Assembly (NCBI GenBank): GCA_030533445.1
Contig: CM060070.1
Location: 33,138,001 to 33,202,000, forward strand
Direction of reading: 5' to 3'
Length of the DNA: 64,000 nt
DNA from: Cyprinodon diabolis
Lineage: Eukaryota; Chordata; Actinopteri; Cyprinodontiformes; Cyprinodontidae
The position numbers and the translations under genes were made by a program. The notes under the pieces are model-generated. The model was not told where the DNA came from, ran no database searches, and saw only the letters and a program-made list of their open reading frames with translations. This document shows positions 31,916 to 44,527 of this stretch, in pieces. Numbering within the stretch: the first letter of the stretch is position 1; each line of letters opens with the position of its first letter.

Positions 31916-34900
31916 CAAAGTATTGTGTGTCAGGATTTAAATTTAATGCCTAACTAAAGCCTGAACTTAAAGATTCTTCTTTTGTTTTGGGATTTAATTT
32001 GATTTACCAGAAGCACCTCCTGTTTAGGAGAGAAGGAAAAGTAAAATCAGCCAAATAAAGCCGCAGGTTGTTTACCTGAAAATACATATACTGTATATGT
32101 TTCATAAAAGTCTAGAAATAATAGGGAGAGCAATACATAAAAAAAGAAGTGGAAAAAAATACATAAAAAGCTATCTATATAAAATAACTGATTAAATTAG
32201 ATTGATGGGTCATTATAAAATAATTGAGAAATATAAATCAATAAACTGAGCACATTAAAATACAAGAAGATATAAATAAATAACATCAAACTCAGAAATA
32301 TGAGCATAATAGATTAAAGGTTAACAGAAATATACTTATTAGAGTCGGTATAATAGAAAAATATAAAGGAAAACTTACATTGATAAATATCCAAATCTAA
32401 AAAACTGAGAAAGATAAATAGTAAATAAAACTGATAAATGTGCATTTAGCCAAAGTATTCCAACCACATGTATTTTTCTGCAAAGTGAAAACCAAACTAC
32501 ATGTTTTTTTCTGTAACATTAAAACCTGATTAATTCAGCCGTTGGCTTCAGTCCCTGGAAATCTTAATTACTCTGGGAATAATTAAAGTCCTTTGCATGC
32601 CTGATATATTTCTATTTTCCCTCCAATGCTTGCCAGGAGTCTGTTCACACTTGAAAGGTTCAGTTTGATTAAAACACAACCATGATCTAATTGGTTAATT
32701 GGTGGAACCGTTTGGATAAATGAAGGAATGTTGAAACCCAGTCAACAAAATGTCACTTTGAGGCTGGAGCAGCTTTATTTGTCTGATTTGTTTTCCCACT
32801 TTAATCATGACGGATGAAAACCATGTTTTCAGATGACTGAAACAGAACCTGGGCCTTTAGCAGAACCGTGCAGAACTTTTATATCCTGTGGAAAGAAGCT
32901 GGCGGCAGAAAGTAGGGAGCAGAAGTCCAGCCTGTGTTTAACAGACAGCAGTGAGATGAAGACCTTAATTATTCATGGACTAATATGTTTACATTTAAGC
33001 TGCCGGGATCGGAGGCGAGCATCCATTATTCAGCACGCGGGGAGTTTTTATAGGATCTGTCATTATTAAGTGGGATTGTGTGGGCGGCTGAGTGGACCAT
33101 GTTAGAGAGAAGAACACAGCAGGAATCCTAAATGAGCCCGGTTGATCTCTAGAGTCTGAGTTGGACTCGTTTCATTAATGAGGCCGATCCTGGTTGGTGT
33201 TCCTGTGTTCGTGTGTGTTCCCTTCATGGCCGCTGGGAGCTCTTTGTTCTTAGTTAGCTTTAATATTTCATGCACCGTTCGGTGTGTTAGGTACAGAGCC
33301 GCTAACAGCTGGGAGGTCCAACAACCAGGGTCCAATCACACCTCACTGCTCAGAACCAGAACATCTACAAACGACTGAACTGGCGTCTGATTTAGGCCAG
33401 CAGAGACTCACTAAGTGTTCCATCTTCTCTGTAACAGAACCACAGAAATCCTGCTGCGTCTAGATGTGTGAAACAACCGGACTTTGATGGAAATTATCCG
33501 TTTAACATTTTAAAGAAGTTCTGGAGATTGTGTCTCACTCCTCAAAGAAAGAAGAAAAAATGTCTGAACCTTCTGCCGGTCAGAAGTGATGATAAACATA
33601 AAGACGATAACATGATCTTTTAAAGAAAATATATATATTTTAAATACTTATAAACCCTCACAGCTTTGAAAGAAGAAAATTCAGTTTTTTAAATCAAACT
33701 ATAAAAGGTTTTATCTTTGAGGAAACCCGGCAGATACACAGCGTCATTAACTTTGCCATAATGGGAATACATGTGGTGACAGTGGAAAGAAAATGTCCAC
33801 TTCAACGGGATTAAACCAGTGTAAACCAGCAGAACAATAACCAGTGTGAACAGTCGTCTGCCCTAACCCACTGGGGGTTAGAGGTTAGAGCAGAGACACT
33901 AAAGGAACAGAACCACTGATCCAGAGACCTGTCTTTGTTAGAAAATTAAAGAGCTCCAGCTGGCTTCATCTAGTATGAGAAAATGTTTTATCTCACGCTT
34001 TTTAAAAGCAACTTGTTTTAAATCAGGTTGAAGAAAGGTCAGAGGTCAGCGCATAACCTCACATGTTCTGTGTCTAACATGTTTCCCTGGGCCTTAGAAG
34101 GAGAAACAGGCACACAGCATCACAGGCCCTCCACCTTTAGTGTCCCAGTAGAGTTTATGTTTGTGATGGTAGGACAGAGGAGACAAACGAACACCTGGCT
34201 TGTAGACCGTTGTCATGGAGACTTGCTGCCATTCACCAACAGCGAGCTTTGGAGATTGTTTTCTTCTCTGTGGTCAAAGGTAGACCCAGGTTTGAGTTAG
34301 GAGTGGTTTCTATAACTAATGGTACGTTCCTTTGTCTTTCCTGTTCTGAAGAGAAATGGGCCTTGGTGTTACGTCATATTTATTCCCCAGGGAGACAGGA
34401 AGACCTACTTTACAAAATAAAGGTATCCGCAAACTCTGATCAATGAAAGTTGATAATTTAGATTTTATTTGGAAGGGACTATCGGCTGATTTAGTTAGAA
34501 ACTCATTTAGTGTGAAACTTTCTCCCTGGAAATCAGGATATATGTGCAGCTTATGCAGCGAGGGACGAATGAATTAATCAACCACTGTTTCTGCATCTCT
34601 ACTGTAAGGGTTTGTAAATTTGAAGGACTTCCTGTTTCAGCTCAAACTTTCAGGCAGTTTTCTGATTCTTTGATTTCCTGCACATGCTCTGTTCACACAT
34701 CCACTCTGACCTTCACGGTTTGCAGGAGTGGCTGTGAATTGATCCTGTGAGCAGATCTGAGGACAGCTCAATGCGCAGAGGTCCCATCAGCTCAGAGAGT
34801 GGCCAATCGAGCGGCCGGTCGATCCGCTCCTCCATCAGATAATCAATTTAACACCATATGAACCTCTCACCTTTAAGATGAAGCTCTCACTGAGGCTCAT

Positions 34901-37900
34901 TGTGGAAACATGTGGAAATCAACAGATGAATATTGAATAGAGATCAATCTTTATCTTATGCGCCTGAATCTTCTCCTTTCTGCTCATCAACATTCAGACC
35001 AAATGTGTTTAGAGTTGCTGTTCTCCAAACTGTTGCTCCACTGGTTGCTGCTGAAACACACATCCTGGGAGGACAGGCTGCAATAAAATATTCAAAATCA
35101 TTTTGGCTGCTTTTTAATAAATTCTCTGTAATTGGTTCCTTGCATGAGAACCTACTCTGCTTTATTCATGCTGAGGGACTTGCATTGATCTGAGCAATAA
35201 TAGCATGACCACATGGTTCAGGGAAGTTTTAAGAAATTATTTCAACAGAAGGGAATAAATTACTGAGACTCCCGAGGTTTAATCCTGTAATTAAAGCCTC
35301 TTCAGTCCTGCACTGTTTTCACTGCAAGCAGCTTCAGAATGTTCCTCCTTCAGATCTCCTCTCATAATTACTGGAAGAGCTTTAGTGATTAATGACAATG
35401 ATTTCGATTCGCACCAGCTGCCTTACTTTGGCTCTGCCTGAAAAGACAAAAGAAAGTTTGATAAAAGATTAATTTTCTCTGCTGTTTTCTGGAAAACTTT
35501 CAGTACCTTCATTTTTTTTCAATAATTATCTGAATAATATTTGAGCTGTTTTAAATTTCATCTTAAAAATGCGTAGGATGCTTCTTCCAACCAAGCTTGC
35601 AATTGAAGGGGTGGATGATGCTGTGTGAACATCATCTGAAAGTCCAACATCCCATCTTAAGGAGTGACGTTCCCAAAACATCCACTGAATGTTTGGTCAA
35701 AATGATAAATATATTTCCCTGTATTTTTACATGAATTATATATTTTGAACCTTTATGGTTTTCGGTCAATATTACCTGCAAAGGTTGCATTTTTGATGTT
35801 CTCTGAATGCGGGGCCTTGGCTGGATGGAAATGTCGAACCTCTTCATTGAGGCACATATGAATGTCACATATGTGCCTCATTGGAAGCAAAAATTCCCCA
35901 AAGGCCTGCAGGTCCAGAGGCAGTTCTGCAGGGTTCTGATGCAGGAAGAAAAGGTTTATGATGAAAATGTTCAGAGGGAAACCTTTTGATAGCACAGTGG
36001 ATTTGAAGCAGAGTTGTCTGTTTGTGTTGCTACTGATCGAACTCTTTCAGTGGAGCATCAAGTAAAGACGGAGCTAACGAGCCCGTCATGGTTCCTGAGT
36101 GATGAAAGCAGAACTGTGAATAAATTCAACCCTTCTGCATGTTCTGCATGTTTCCGACATTTCCTGCCTCCACACCCGCCTTAGATTAACGGGTGATTAA
36201 CAGGCCTCTTGGTGAGGAGGTCATGTAATCATTTGATTCACATGTGCTGGAGCAGAAACATCTCCAACAAGCAGGACGGTGGGACCTGAGGACCATTAGA
36301 CGACCCCTGCTTTAATGGCTTAATGGGTTTATTCTAAGTGAAAACATTGCAGTGAGTCATTGAGCTGAATGGACATCCAGGGTTCAATCAATACACAGAT
36401 AAAGACCTAATCCCCGTTTCATGGTCAGTCTTTGTGGAAGTGTGTGGGTTTGCTGGCGGTCTCGTGGTGTCAATTAACTCCATTAGTTGGCTTCAGGGAA
36501 AGTGACTCTAAATAGGTGAGATCTGCTGTAGAGGGAGCCGGTAATTTAAACCTTTGATGAAATCCAAACTGATTACATTTCATTAATTAGCCTACACCTA
36601 GTCCTGAATAAGCCTTTTGATAAGGATGCATATTTAATTCCTTCAGTTTGTTTGGATTATTTTTATGATTTGTGAATATGTCTGTTAAACCCTAATAATA
36701 CCTGCCCGTTACATGTTAAGGTTAATGTTTTCCCCAGCAGGTTATCTCATTAGGACAAGATTTGGAAATGAAATGTTAGCATAGAAAGCATAGAGAGCTT
36801 TGTCACTGTGCATTCAGATTATCCTTGATCTAGAACAATGCGAGATCTTAATATGGCTGGAGCAAACTATGTCTCCTCATTTACAAACATTTTAATATGA
36901 TGATGTAGCAGGCTGTGTGTATTAAATGCTTCTTTAACTATTATTCTGGACTGACTTTCTGAAGAAGTGAGCCTGGTTGGTAACTGCTGCCTTTTATAAC
37001 CTGAGCTGTTTCTCTGTTCCAGGTAAGATTACAAAATGTGTTGTCATGTCATGTTTTAACCTCCTGAAAAGAGATCCCTCGGGACAAACTCTTTAAATAA
37101 CACTTCATAACTTATATGAAAATAAATAACCATGAAACATGACAACAGATTTTGATATAAATTGTAATCTGACTCAGACCAGAGCAGTTGCTTAGGGTTA
37201 CAGAAGGCAGCTGCTCACCCCTGGGCTCACTTCTGAGGAAGTGTCCAGTCTGCCACATCATCACATCATTACATCATACATGTTAGCAGATGAGGAGACA
37301 TCCATGGCTCCAGCCTTATCAAAATATCACACTCTGTTCTCAGCCGAAGGACGTCGGTCTCATTCCATTCCCAGATATTTGCCACGTACAGAATGAAGAT
37401 TATAACTGATTATCTGGACAGAGAAACTGTCTTAATTAGATAAACTATTGTGGAAAACATCAGTTCTGACATGCAACAGGCGGCTAACATTAAGGTGTAA
37501 TAAACTCACATAATACATGATAATTAACCTAACGCATGTCTCATAGTTATTTAATACAAATAGATTATATGTTTTTTCTGAGTGCTCTCTTCCCAGGAAA
37601 GAATAGCGGAGAGAAATAGTCACGGTGTAAACATCAAGCTTTCCGTTTCAAAATGGTGTCTCCGCTCTGAACTGAAACTGATGGACCGACTCCACAGCTG
37701 CAACCGCACAAACACAGGTGAGGAGATTCCTCTTTATCAAGTATCTCCATGGCTTTTCCGGGGGGTGATTCTCTGGATTCAGTGCACTTTGGGTTCTCAG
37801 GCTGTATACAGTACCACGAAAACATTGCATTTACTTAGCACAGAATCTACCGAGGTACAAAAGTATGAAGTGTAATAACATCTGAGAAAATATGTTGCCC

Positions 37901-38713
37901 ATCTTGGGCATAAAACCCTAAAAAATTATTTTCTTTGTTACCTAAATGTCTTAGATTCAAGCTTGTAGTGTAACGATTTGATTCCTCTATAACTCTTAAA
38001 GATACTCAAACAAATTCTTCCAATAGCCTGTTAATGACCTGTTCCTTGTGTTAAAAGAACTTACCTTAAGTTTTTTGTATTATGTTTTCACTTTCAAGTA
38101 GAATGTGGTAATTTATTGTACAATCTGAAAATGCACTTTAACATAAACTTTAGATAATGCTTTTAATGTTTTCTACTTGTCGTCTAAACTTTGTATACAG
38201 TTCAGCAAACATTAGTCTAATATTTTTATTATCAAAAGGGTGTATCAAATAAAAGGGTTTAACAGACACTAATAGGTTTGGAGGAATGACAAAATTGAAT
38301 AGAGTGATAATGGATTTGGATTCATTAAAACAAACAAAACAACACACTAGAAATGCAAAATACGCAATATATGGGTAAAAATAACATCACAGATCGAACA
38401 GCTGCTTTTATTAAATTTAAATGTCATTGGATTGAATCAGGGCTGGACTAGGAAAAACCTTTGGTTTGTCCCAGTCACACACAGAGAGAGGCGTTTTTGT
38501 TTAATAAACTTAAACTTACAGCATCCCCCAGTCCTGTTATTCTTTAAAAGGCTGTCTGTTTTAGTTTACCTCCTCAACAATGAAATACCCCATGTGGACA
38601 GAGATGTACAGAAGTAAAATATGATTATTGATGAATGATCAAACATTAGGTTGACAGAATGTGACTGAATGATGTTCTCATCACATCTTCTGTCTCTCTT
38701 CCCTTGAGGTTTA
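31916..38713. other. Long unassigned stretch
   Basis: In 6.8 kb I see no gene, RNA or bounded element. A 13-bp-arm hairpin sits at 35848-35880. Some blocks (32960-33080, 36180-36600) are of balanced composition with clustered TAATTA and ATTA cores, which might be conserved non-coding DNA, but this cannot be judged from one sequence. Confidence 0.35.
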
Positions 38714-39697
38714 AATAGTTCCATGGGCGTAGGTTTGCATAGGGACCACAGGGACATGTCCCTACCAAAATTTTGAACCATCCTAATAGTCCCTACTAAT
38801 AATGTTATGTAAGCAACATGTTTATAATTTACTTTGCTTAGTAGCTGCAGCTCCGTCTGAGTGCCTGCCTGGTCTCTCCTGTCCCTTTAAAGTGACAGCG
38901 CACGTCACTGTGCTTTACTGTTTATCTCCCCTCTCATTGGTTGTTCTGCCTTAAGTTCCGCCTTCTCTCTCTTTCTGATTGGCTGTTTTCCAGTCCGTGT
39001 GCGCTTGGAGCACAAAATTGAAAATTTATTCACGCTAGAATACCACGGTTATTACAATTAATATAAGGCTACGAAACTAGTCCCAATTAAAAAAACCGAA
39101 TATCATGTACGCTAAAGAACAAAAAAACTTTTTTTCTTTTATAAAACTAAGTATTCTGAATCAGCCAGAAGTTCTGAAGACTGCTGGAAAAATTGACAAA
39201 TAAAGGCTGTAAGCATCAACATTTCTTATTCTTAGCCACAGCCGACTGAAAAAGGAAATCTGAGGGTTTCCTTTTTCCTTTTTGATGACTCTTTGAGGAA
39301 GTTCAGGTATAATTATTAGCAGGTGTTATTTCTTTTATAGAGTATAACAATAAGAGATGGCGCCTAAACATCTGCTATTTTTTGTTTAAGAAGCATAATT
39401 AGGGTTCCACATAATAATACTGATATTTAATTGACAATTTCTACTTCTAGAAATACGATAAAGACAAAAACAAACAGAGGGATACCATTAATATTGATTT
39501 TATCTTACAAAGATTTCTACACAGTCTACAAGTAAATTAGTACAAAAATTAATGTCTGGTAAATAATGCTTGAATCTGGCTGTTTATTTTGGATATTTTT
39601 ACAGATAAGATAGTGTTATATTGTCTTTTATAATCGTTTAATGGGATTTTATATTTGAATAAACTTAAAAGCTCATTCTTAGTTTTATATTTTGTAG

Positions 39698-39751
39698 ATG
39701 ATGTCACTAAAAAGGAAAATAGAGATAAGGAGCTATTTTAACAGTCAGACA
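39698..39751 (+). pseudogene. Possible exon 1 of the hAT gene
   Basis: TTTTGTAG precedes ATG 39698. Eighteen codons (MMSLKRKIEIRSYFNSQT) end at a strong GTAAGT donor at 39752. The KRKI...F pattern resembles the start of ZMYM1-like hAT proteins. Confidence 0.45.
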
Positions 39752-39857
39752 GTAAGTAACATAGGATGATATAGAAGGTTGCTTCATTTAATCCTTTTAT
39801 ATTAAAAACACAAGTATAATCGTTGAATGTAATTTTATATGATTGTAGGAAACACAG

Positions 39858-39920
39858 ATATCCAGTTATAATGGTGCAGGGCAGCTTGTAGGTGAAGCAG
39901 CTGGCCCTTCAGTGCTTCAG
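39858..39920 (+). pseudogene. Possible exon 2 of the hAT gene
   Basis: After an AACACAG acceptor, 21 codons in phase 0 (start ISSYNGAG, end GPSVLQ) reach GTGACG at 39921, a weak donor. The end resembles that of the next exon. Confidence 0.4.
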
Positions 39921-40016
39921 GTGACGTCTAAATGATTTTAATTACAAAATAAGGAGCAACTTTTTTATGTATATACAATATAAATATAAAATTGTATTTG
40001 ATATGCCTGGACTTAG

Positions 40017-40088
40017 GGAACTCAAACAATGAGCAGTGATGTTGCAACACAGGTAAAGAGAGAAGTGTCCGAACCTTCAGGGCTTCAG
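40017..40088 (+). pseudogene. Possible exon 3 of the hAT gene
   Basis: After an ACTTAG acceptor, 24 phase-0 codons (start GTQTMSSD, end SEPSGLQ) reach GTGAAG at 40089. The PSxLQ-GT ending shared with exon 2 suggests exon duplication within the transposon. Confidence 0.4.
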
Positions 40089-40268
40089 GTGAAGGTTTTT
40101 TTGTCTTGTTTTTTCAGTATGAGTAATTGGATGTGTGATCTCTTTTGGAGCTCACAAATGATGCCTCAGGTATTTTAATATAGTTTGCCTGATTAACATG
40201 TTTGTTTTGTTGCCTGCTATCTCTACATGTATTTAGTAAGAAATGCGTTTGCAATGTTACGATAAAAT

Positions 40269-40436
40269 TAGGGCAGCAACTAACAATTATTTTGCAAATC
40301 GATTAGTATGTCGTTCAAAGGTTCTTTAAAGAAGATTATTAATGACACTAAACCAGGTCAAACTAAAATATTTCTTCTTGAGGAGTTCGGGATGGAGAAT
40401 ATTGACAGACAAAAACATTTTTTTTTATCTTGTATG

Positions 40437-40525
<89 letters not shown>

Positions 40526-40716
40526 TATATATTTTTTTTTTTTTACAATTTTGATATAATTACTGATCTAAGTGGGTCACTCTGTCGGGGAAAGGCACAT
40601 TTCACATTTATATTATGTTTTAGAGTCTCTATACTCCAGCTAATGATGAATTACTTCCTAAATTAATTGACGAATATTCAAATAATCAATTAATATGATT
40701 CATTTTTTCAGCCCCA
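40269..40716. mobile_element. hAT MITE nested in the 38722-41195 hAT
   Basis: An exact 8-bp duplication GATAAAAT lies at 40261-40268 and 40717-40724. The ends are TAGGGCAGCAACTAAC and, on the minus strand, TGGGGCTGAAAA. ATCGATTAG and TAATTAATTG blocks sit near the ends, and an AT microsatellite is inside. Confidence 0.88.
40439..40520. repeat. AT dinucleotide microsatellite
   Basis: About 41 uninterrupted AT units, self-complementary and able to extrude a cruciform. The open frames through it are meaningless. Confidence 0.97.
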
Positions 40717-41203
40717 GATAAAATAAATGAAATGGGCGACACAGAGTAACTACAGCCCAGAGGTTCAACTTTTATAGTGAAGTTAATATTTAAATGAATG
40801 TATTATTTTGCTTGATACAGAGAGAGCATAGTAGGTAAAAATATAAGAGTGGGAGACACCTCTGCACAATTCTATATCTTCAAAAGAAAATACTGTATTT
40901 ACCTTCTCTCTTGGTCGTTCAAATGAAACCATTTTCAAAGTGGAAAACATTCCTAATTCCACATTGATCAGAGCCGCTGATACTTCAAACATTGATAAAC
41001 AGCATCTAGTGACTGTAGTGCTTATAACACTTTTGTTAATGTAGCAAATTGCTGCTTTTCTCTTTAAACAATGAATTCCTCTTATCAGTATGGATGCTCA
41101 CATCGAGCATAAAAAAGGGCATGCATATTGCACAGCACCAATGACACCCGACCAATAGTGTCCCTACCAAAGTTCAAATCAAACCTATGCCCTTGAAGAG
41201 TTC

Positions 41204-41610
41204 CCAGACAACATGGTGACAAAAAATACTCAATAACAGAAAGGTCAAATTAATATTGCGTAAGAACAAATATAACCCAGAAGTATGAGAATATGTGAAA
41301 AGTGTGATCTATTTTTACTGTTTCCAATAGGTTAGCCCTATACCATAAACTTATGCTTTATCATAGTATTAAACTATAGGCTAATTAATAACCAATGGGT
41401 CTTGAGAACGTAACCAAAGAGTATTTTAAAATGAACAGTAGCATCTTCATTTTAAAACTGCCAGTTGAGCAATTTTTTTAAATTACAGGGTTGAGCATAA
41501 CTAGGTGGACATGATTTAAAATGGCTATTTTATTAAAAAATCATAACTGTTTAGATTTACATAAATAACTTGAGGTTACAGTTTTTTTATTATTATTAGT
41601 TTTATATCAA
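41204..41610. other. Unassigned AT-rich DNA
   Basis: Nothing recognisable. Confidence 0.4.
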
Positions 41611-41611
41611 G

Positions 41612-41770
41612 AGAAGAAGCTGCATGGTGGGCAGTAGCCAGACCTGTTGCCTTGTAGCAAAAAAGGTTCTGGGTTCGATTCCTGGCCCGGGAAGTCTGCA
41701 TGGACTTTGCATGTGTGCATGTGTGGGTTCTCTTGGGTTACTCCGCCTTCCTCCCTCAGTCCAAAAGCAT
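41612..41770 (+). mobile_element. tRNA-like SINE or LINE-associated repeat
   Basis: CTGTTGCCTTGTAGCAA is followed by a perfect B-box GGGTTCGATTCC at about 41672-41683. Then come GTCTGCATGGACTTTGCATG and TACTCCGCCTTCCTCC, a very common fish repeat. It is immediately followed by L2 sequence, so it may be the head of a SINE or part of that LINE's 5' region. Confidence 0.6.
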
Positions 41771-41829
41771 GAAATAAGAATGTTATTTTCTGGCTAAAGA
41801 CATCAAGCAGATTGCAAGAAATCCCTGAC

Positions 41830-42755
41830 ACACTGGAAGAACCACAGTGCTGATACTATTGGACCTACCTGAAAAACAGGTACTTCTGTGTGTCAGTAGG
41901 GAACTTAAAATCATAGACCAGAAAAATCTTATGTGGGGTTCCTCAAAGCTCCATTCTGGGGCTCTTCCTATTAAATATCTAAATGCTTCCCTTAGGTTAG
42001 ATTAAAGCAGACAACAAGATCAGTTATGATAACTGATAACTAACGTCACCAGGTGACAATGAACCCATCAGAGTGTTGGCTAGATGCTTAGAACAGATCA
42101 ATTCATGGATACGCCATCATTTTCCCCAACTGAATAAAAAACAAAACTGAGGTAATAGTCTTCAGATCAAAGGAGGAGAGATCCAGAGTTATCTCATAGC
42201 TTCAGCTACTACAGCAAGCAACCACTAATTATGGCTGAAATCTTGGTGGCATGATGGACTCAGACCTGAACCTTCAGAGGAAAATAAAGCCAGTTACTGC
42301 GTCAGCCTTCTATCACCTTGAGAACATTTCCAGGATTAAAGGCAGACAGGGTGTCTGCCTCACGGACTAAAACTGGTAGTTGGTTCCACAGCAGAGGAGC
42401 CTGATAACTAAAAGATCTGCCTCCCATTCTATTTTTAGAAATTCTAGGAACCACTAGTAAACCTGCAGATTGAGAGTGAAGTGCTCTTTTAGGAACATAA
42501 GGAACAATCAGATCTCTGATATCAGATGGAGCTCGGCCATTTAAGGCTTTATATGTGAGAAGGAGGATTTTAAATTCTATTCTGGATTTAACAGGAAGCC
42601 AATGAAGAGAAGCCAGGATAGGAGAGATATGATCTCTCTTTTTAATTTTCATCAGAACTCTGAATGCAGCATATTACACAGCAGGGGATTAATTACCACT
42701 ACATGCTGATGATACTCAGCTATATTTGTCCATAAATCCTGATAAGTTTAAACAC
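41830..42755. mobile_element. Scrambled L2-type LINE (plus, minus, plus blocks)
   Basis: The plus strand 41830-42300 reads through an RT block (GVPQSSILGLFLLN near 41937-41978) and degraded thumb sequence. The minus strand 42652-42302 encodes a 116-residue C-terminal region (HISPILASLHWLPV, ILLLTYKALNG, FSYQAPLLWNQLP). The plus strand 42680-42745 reads ADDTQLYLS, the RT active-site block. The C-terminal part thus lies inverted between upstream blocks. This could be twin-priming or two nested L2 insertions. Frames are broken throughout. Confidence 0.8.
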
Positions 42756-43589
42756 TGGTGTGGTGTAAACTCTTGACACTGTATACTAGTGTTAGCTAAA
42801 GTCAACTCTGAGTGGCGTTCCAATGCTCTCCAAGTCTTAACTGTGTAACACTTTGAGAAATGTTATTTTACCTCAAACTAACATGAACCAAATTAGACAC
42901 TATAACGAGATAAATTTAACTCCTTAAGAGTTAAATTAACTCTTCCAATTTTGTTTGGAGAATTTGCAGAACTAGGAATGAAGGGATGGGGCCCTTTCCC
43001 TACACAGACCTTTCTGGTGATCAGCATGGGGGTCACAGGCGGCACCAGGCTGTTGTGGTTGCATGTAATACTGAAGCCCTTAAATCATCATTTAAAAAAA
43101 AACAAACACAAAACAAGAGTCCACAGCAGGATGAGCTGTAAAGCATTGGCAGACAGGATTTGTCAGGATTTTGTACTCAATTCAACCCACAATTGTATAT
43201 TTTTGTTGTTTTTTGGTGTTGTTTTCTTAATTGGTTATTTCTTTCACCTGCTGTTTTCCCTCCCTGCTGCAATTATCATTTATTCCTCCCACCTGTTTCC
43301 TTTGGTTTATATTCTGCTCAGCCTGAGCATTCGGGGCCAGATCATTATTTCTTTTCCGTTTAGCCTATCTGTTGAGTTGATGTCACGGTTAATGTCCTGG
43401 ATACTGGCGGCTAGTGGAAAGAGGGTTTTGTGTCTGTCTCGTCTCCTGCTAGTCCGCTGTTCCTCCCTTGCTGAGTCCTCTGGGTTTTTGGCTCTTTACC
43501 CGGGGAGGATCGGTTTTTATTCCAGTAAGCCTGGCTCCAAGGTGGAGACCAGTTTAAAGGTCCTGCATCAAGTTCTGGTTTTACATGTC
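42756..43589. other. Unassigned DNA leading into a minisatellite
   Basis: The frame 42951-43598 is open by composition but has no domain and merges into the minisatellite. The text at 43230-43550 (CACCTG, CCTGCTG-rich) is like the LTR-type or promoter-type repeats of fish, but I could not define ends. Confidence 0.35.
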
Positions 43590-44165
43590 TGCACCTGATC
43601 CTGTCTACCTGATCTGGATCCTGTCACCTGTCTGTTCCTGCCTGATCTGGATCCTGTAACCTGTCTGTTCCTGATCTGGATCCTGTCACCTGTCTGTCCT
43701 GGATCCTGTCACCTGTCTGTTCCTGCCTGATCTGGATCCTGTAACCTGTCTGTTCCTGATCTGGATCCTGTCACCTGTCTGTGCTGGATCCTGTCACCTG
43801 TCTGTTCCTGCCTGATCTGGATCCTGTCACCTGTCTGTTCCTGATCTGGATCCTGTCACCTGTCTGTCCTGGATCCTGTCACCTGTCTGTCCTGGATCCT
43901 GTCACCTGTCTGTTCCTGCCTGATCTGGATCCTGTCACCTGTCTGTTCCTGATCTGGATCCTGTCACCTGTCTGTCCTGGATCCTGTCACCTGTCTGTTC
44001 CTGCCTGATCTGGATCCTGTCACCTGTCTGTTCCTGATCTGGATCCTGTCACCTGCCTGATCTGGATTCTGTCACCTGTCTGTCCCTGCCTGATCTGGAT
44101 TCTGTCACCTGTCTGTTCCTGCCTGATCTGGATTCTGTCACCTGTCTGTTCCAGCCTGATCTGTA
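43590..44165. repeat. Minisatellite, higher-order units of about 23, 29 and 33 bp
   Basis: The core GATCTGGATCCTGTCACC followed by TGTCTGTTCCTG repeats about 20 times. Three unit lengths (about 33 with CCTGCCTGATCT, 29 with CCTGATCT, 23 with TGTCCTGGATCC) alternate in a higher-order order. Long frames on both strands here are by-products of the repeat. Confidence 0.93.
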
Positions 44166-44518
44166 ACCCTGTCCAGGATCGGCTTCCTTCGGGTCCTCCG
44201 GGGCTGCAGCACCGGGGACACTGAGTGACACACGCCATGTCAGTCTACAGTCCAGTGGCTGGATTGCACCCCATTCCAGGGAGATTGACTGGACTGTTAA
44301 ACCAGGTAAGTGACTAACTCTGATAATCATCTTCTGGCAGATAGTCGTGGTCATTTACCTGTGTTTCTCCAGCAAACAGTGTGTCTGAGATTGGGGGGTG
44401 CCCCGCCCCCCCACCTGCAGTCGCCCCATGCCACAGATCCAACAGCTGCACTTTAGTGTCTGTTTGTCTATAAACGTTTTGAACTTTCCTACTGACTGTC
44501 TCTCCTTGAATACTGGCT
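44166..44518. other. Unassigned DNA
   Basis: No gene or repeat ends. A possible donor-like AAACCAGGTAAGTGAC occurs at about 44300-44315, without supporting exon evidence. Confidence 0.35.
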
Positions 44519-44527
44519 CCATATGCC

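Larger units (their letters stand above)
38722..41195 (+). mobile_element. hAT element (2.5 kb) with remnants of 5' transposase exons
   Basis: The ends are CATGGGCGTAGGTTTG at 38722 and, on the minus strand, CAAGGGCATAGGTTTG at 41195. Flanks AATAGTTC (38714-38721) and AAGAGTTC (41196-41203) match at 7 of 8. Near both ends a GGGACA/TGTCCCTACCAAA block is repeated in inverted form. Three short frames bounded by splice-like signals (39698-40088) resemble the start of a ZMYM1-like hAT gene. The catalytic region is absent, and a second hAT sits at 40269-40716. Confidence 0.85.

Noticed and set aside
40308..40559. Tyr/Ile repeat frames
   Set aside because: These are translations of the AT microsatellite.
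41612..41770. Functional tRNA gene
   Set aside because: B-box is perfect but no clover-leaf or A-box at the right distance is evident; downstream text is a common repeat.
42951..43598. 215-residue frame
   Set aside because: Hydrophobic by T-rich composition, no domain, merges into a minisatellite; no start or splice support.
43781..44354. Frames on both strands over the minisatellite
   Set aside because: Their sequence is dictated by the tandem repeat; products are periodic and frames switch with unit length.
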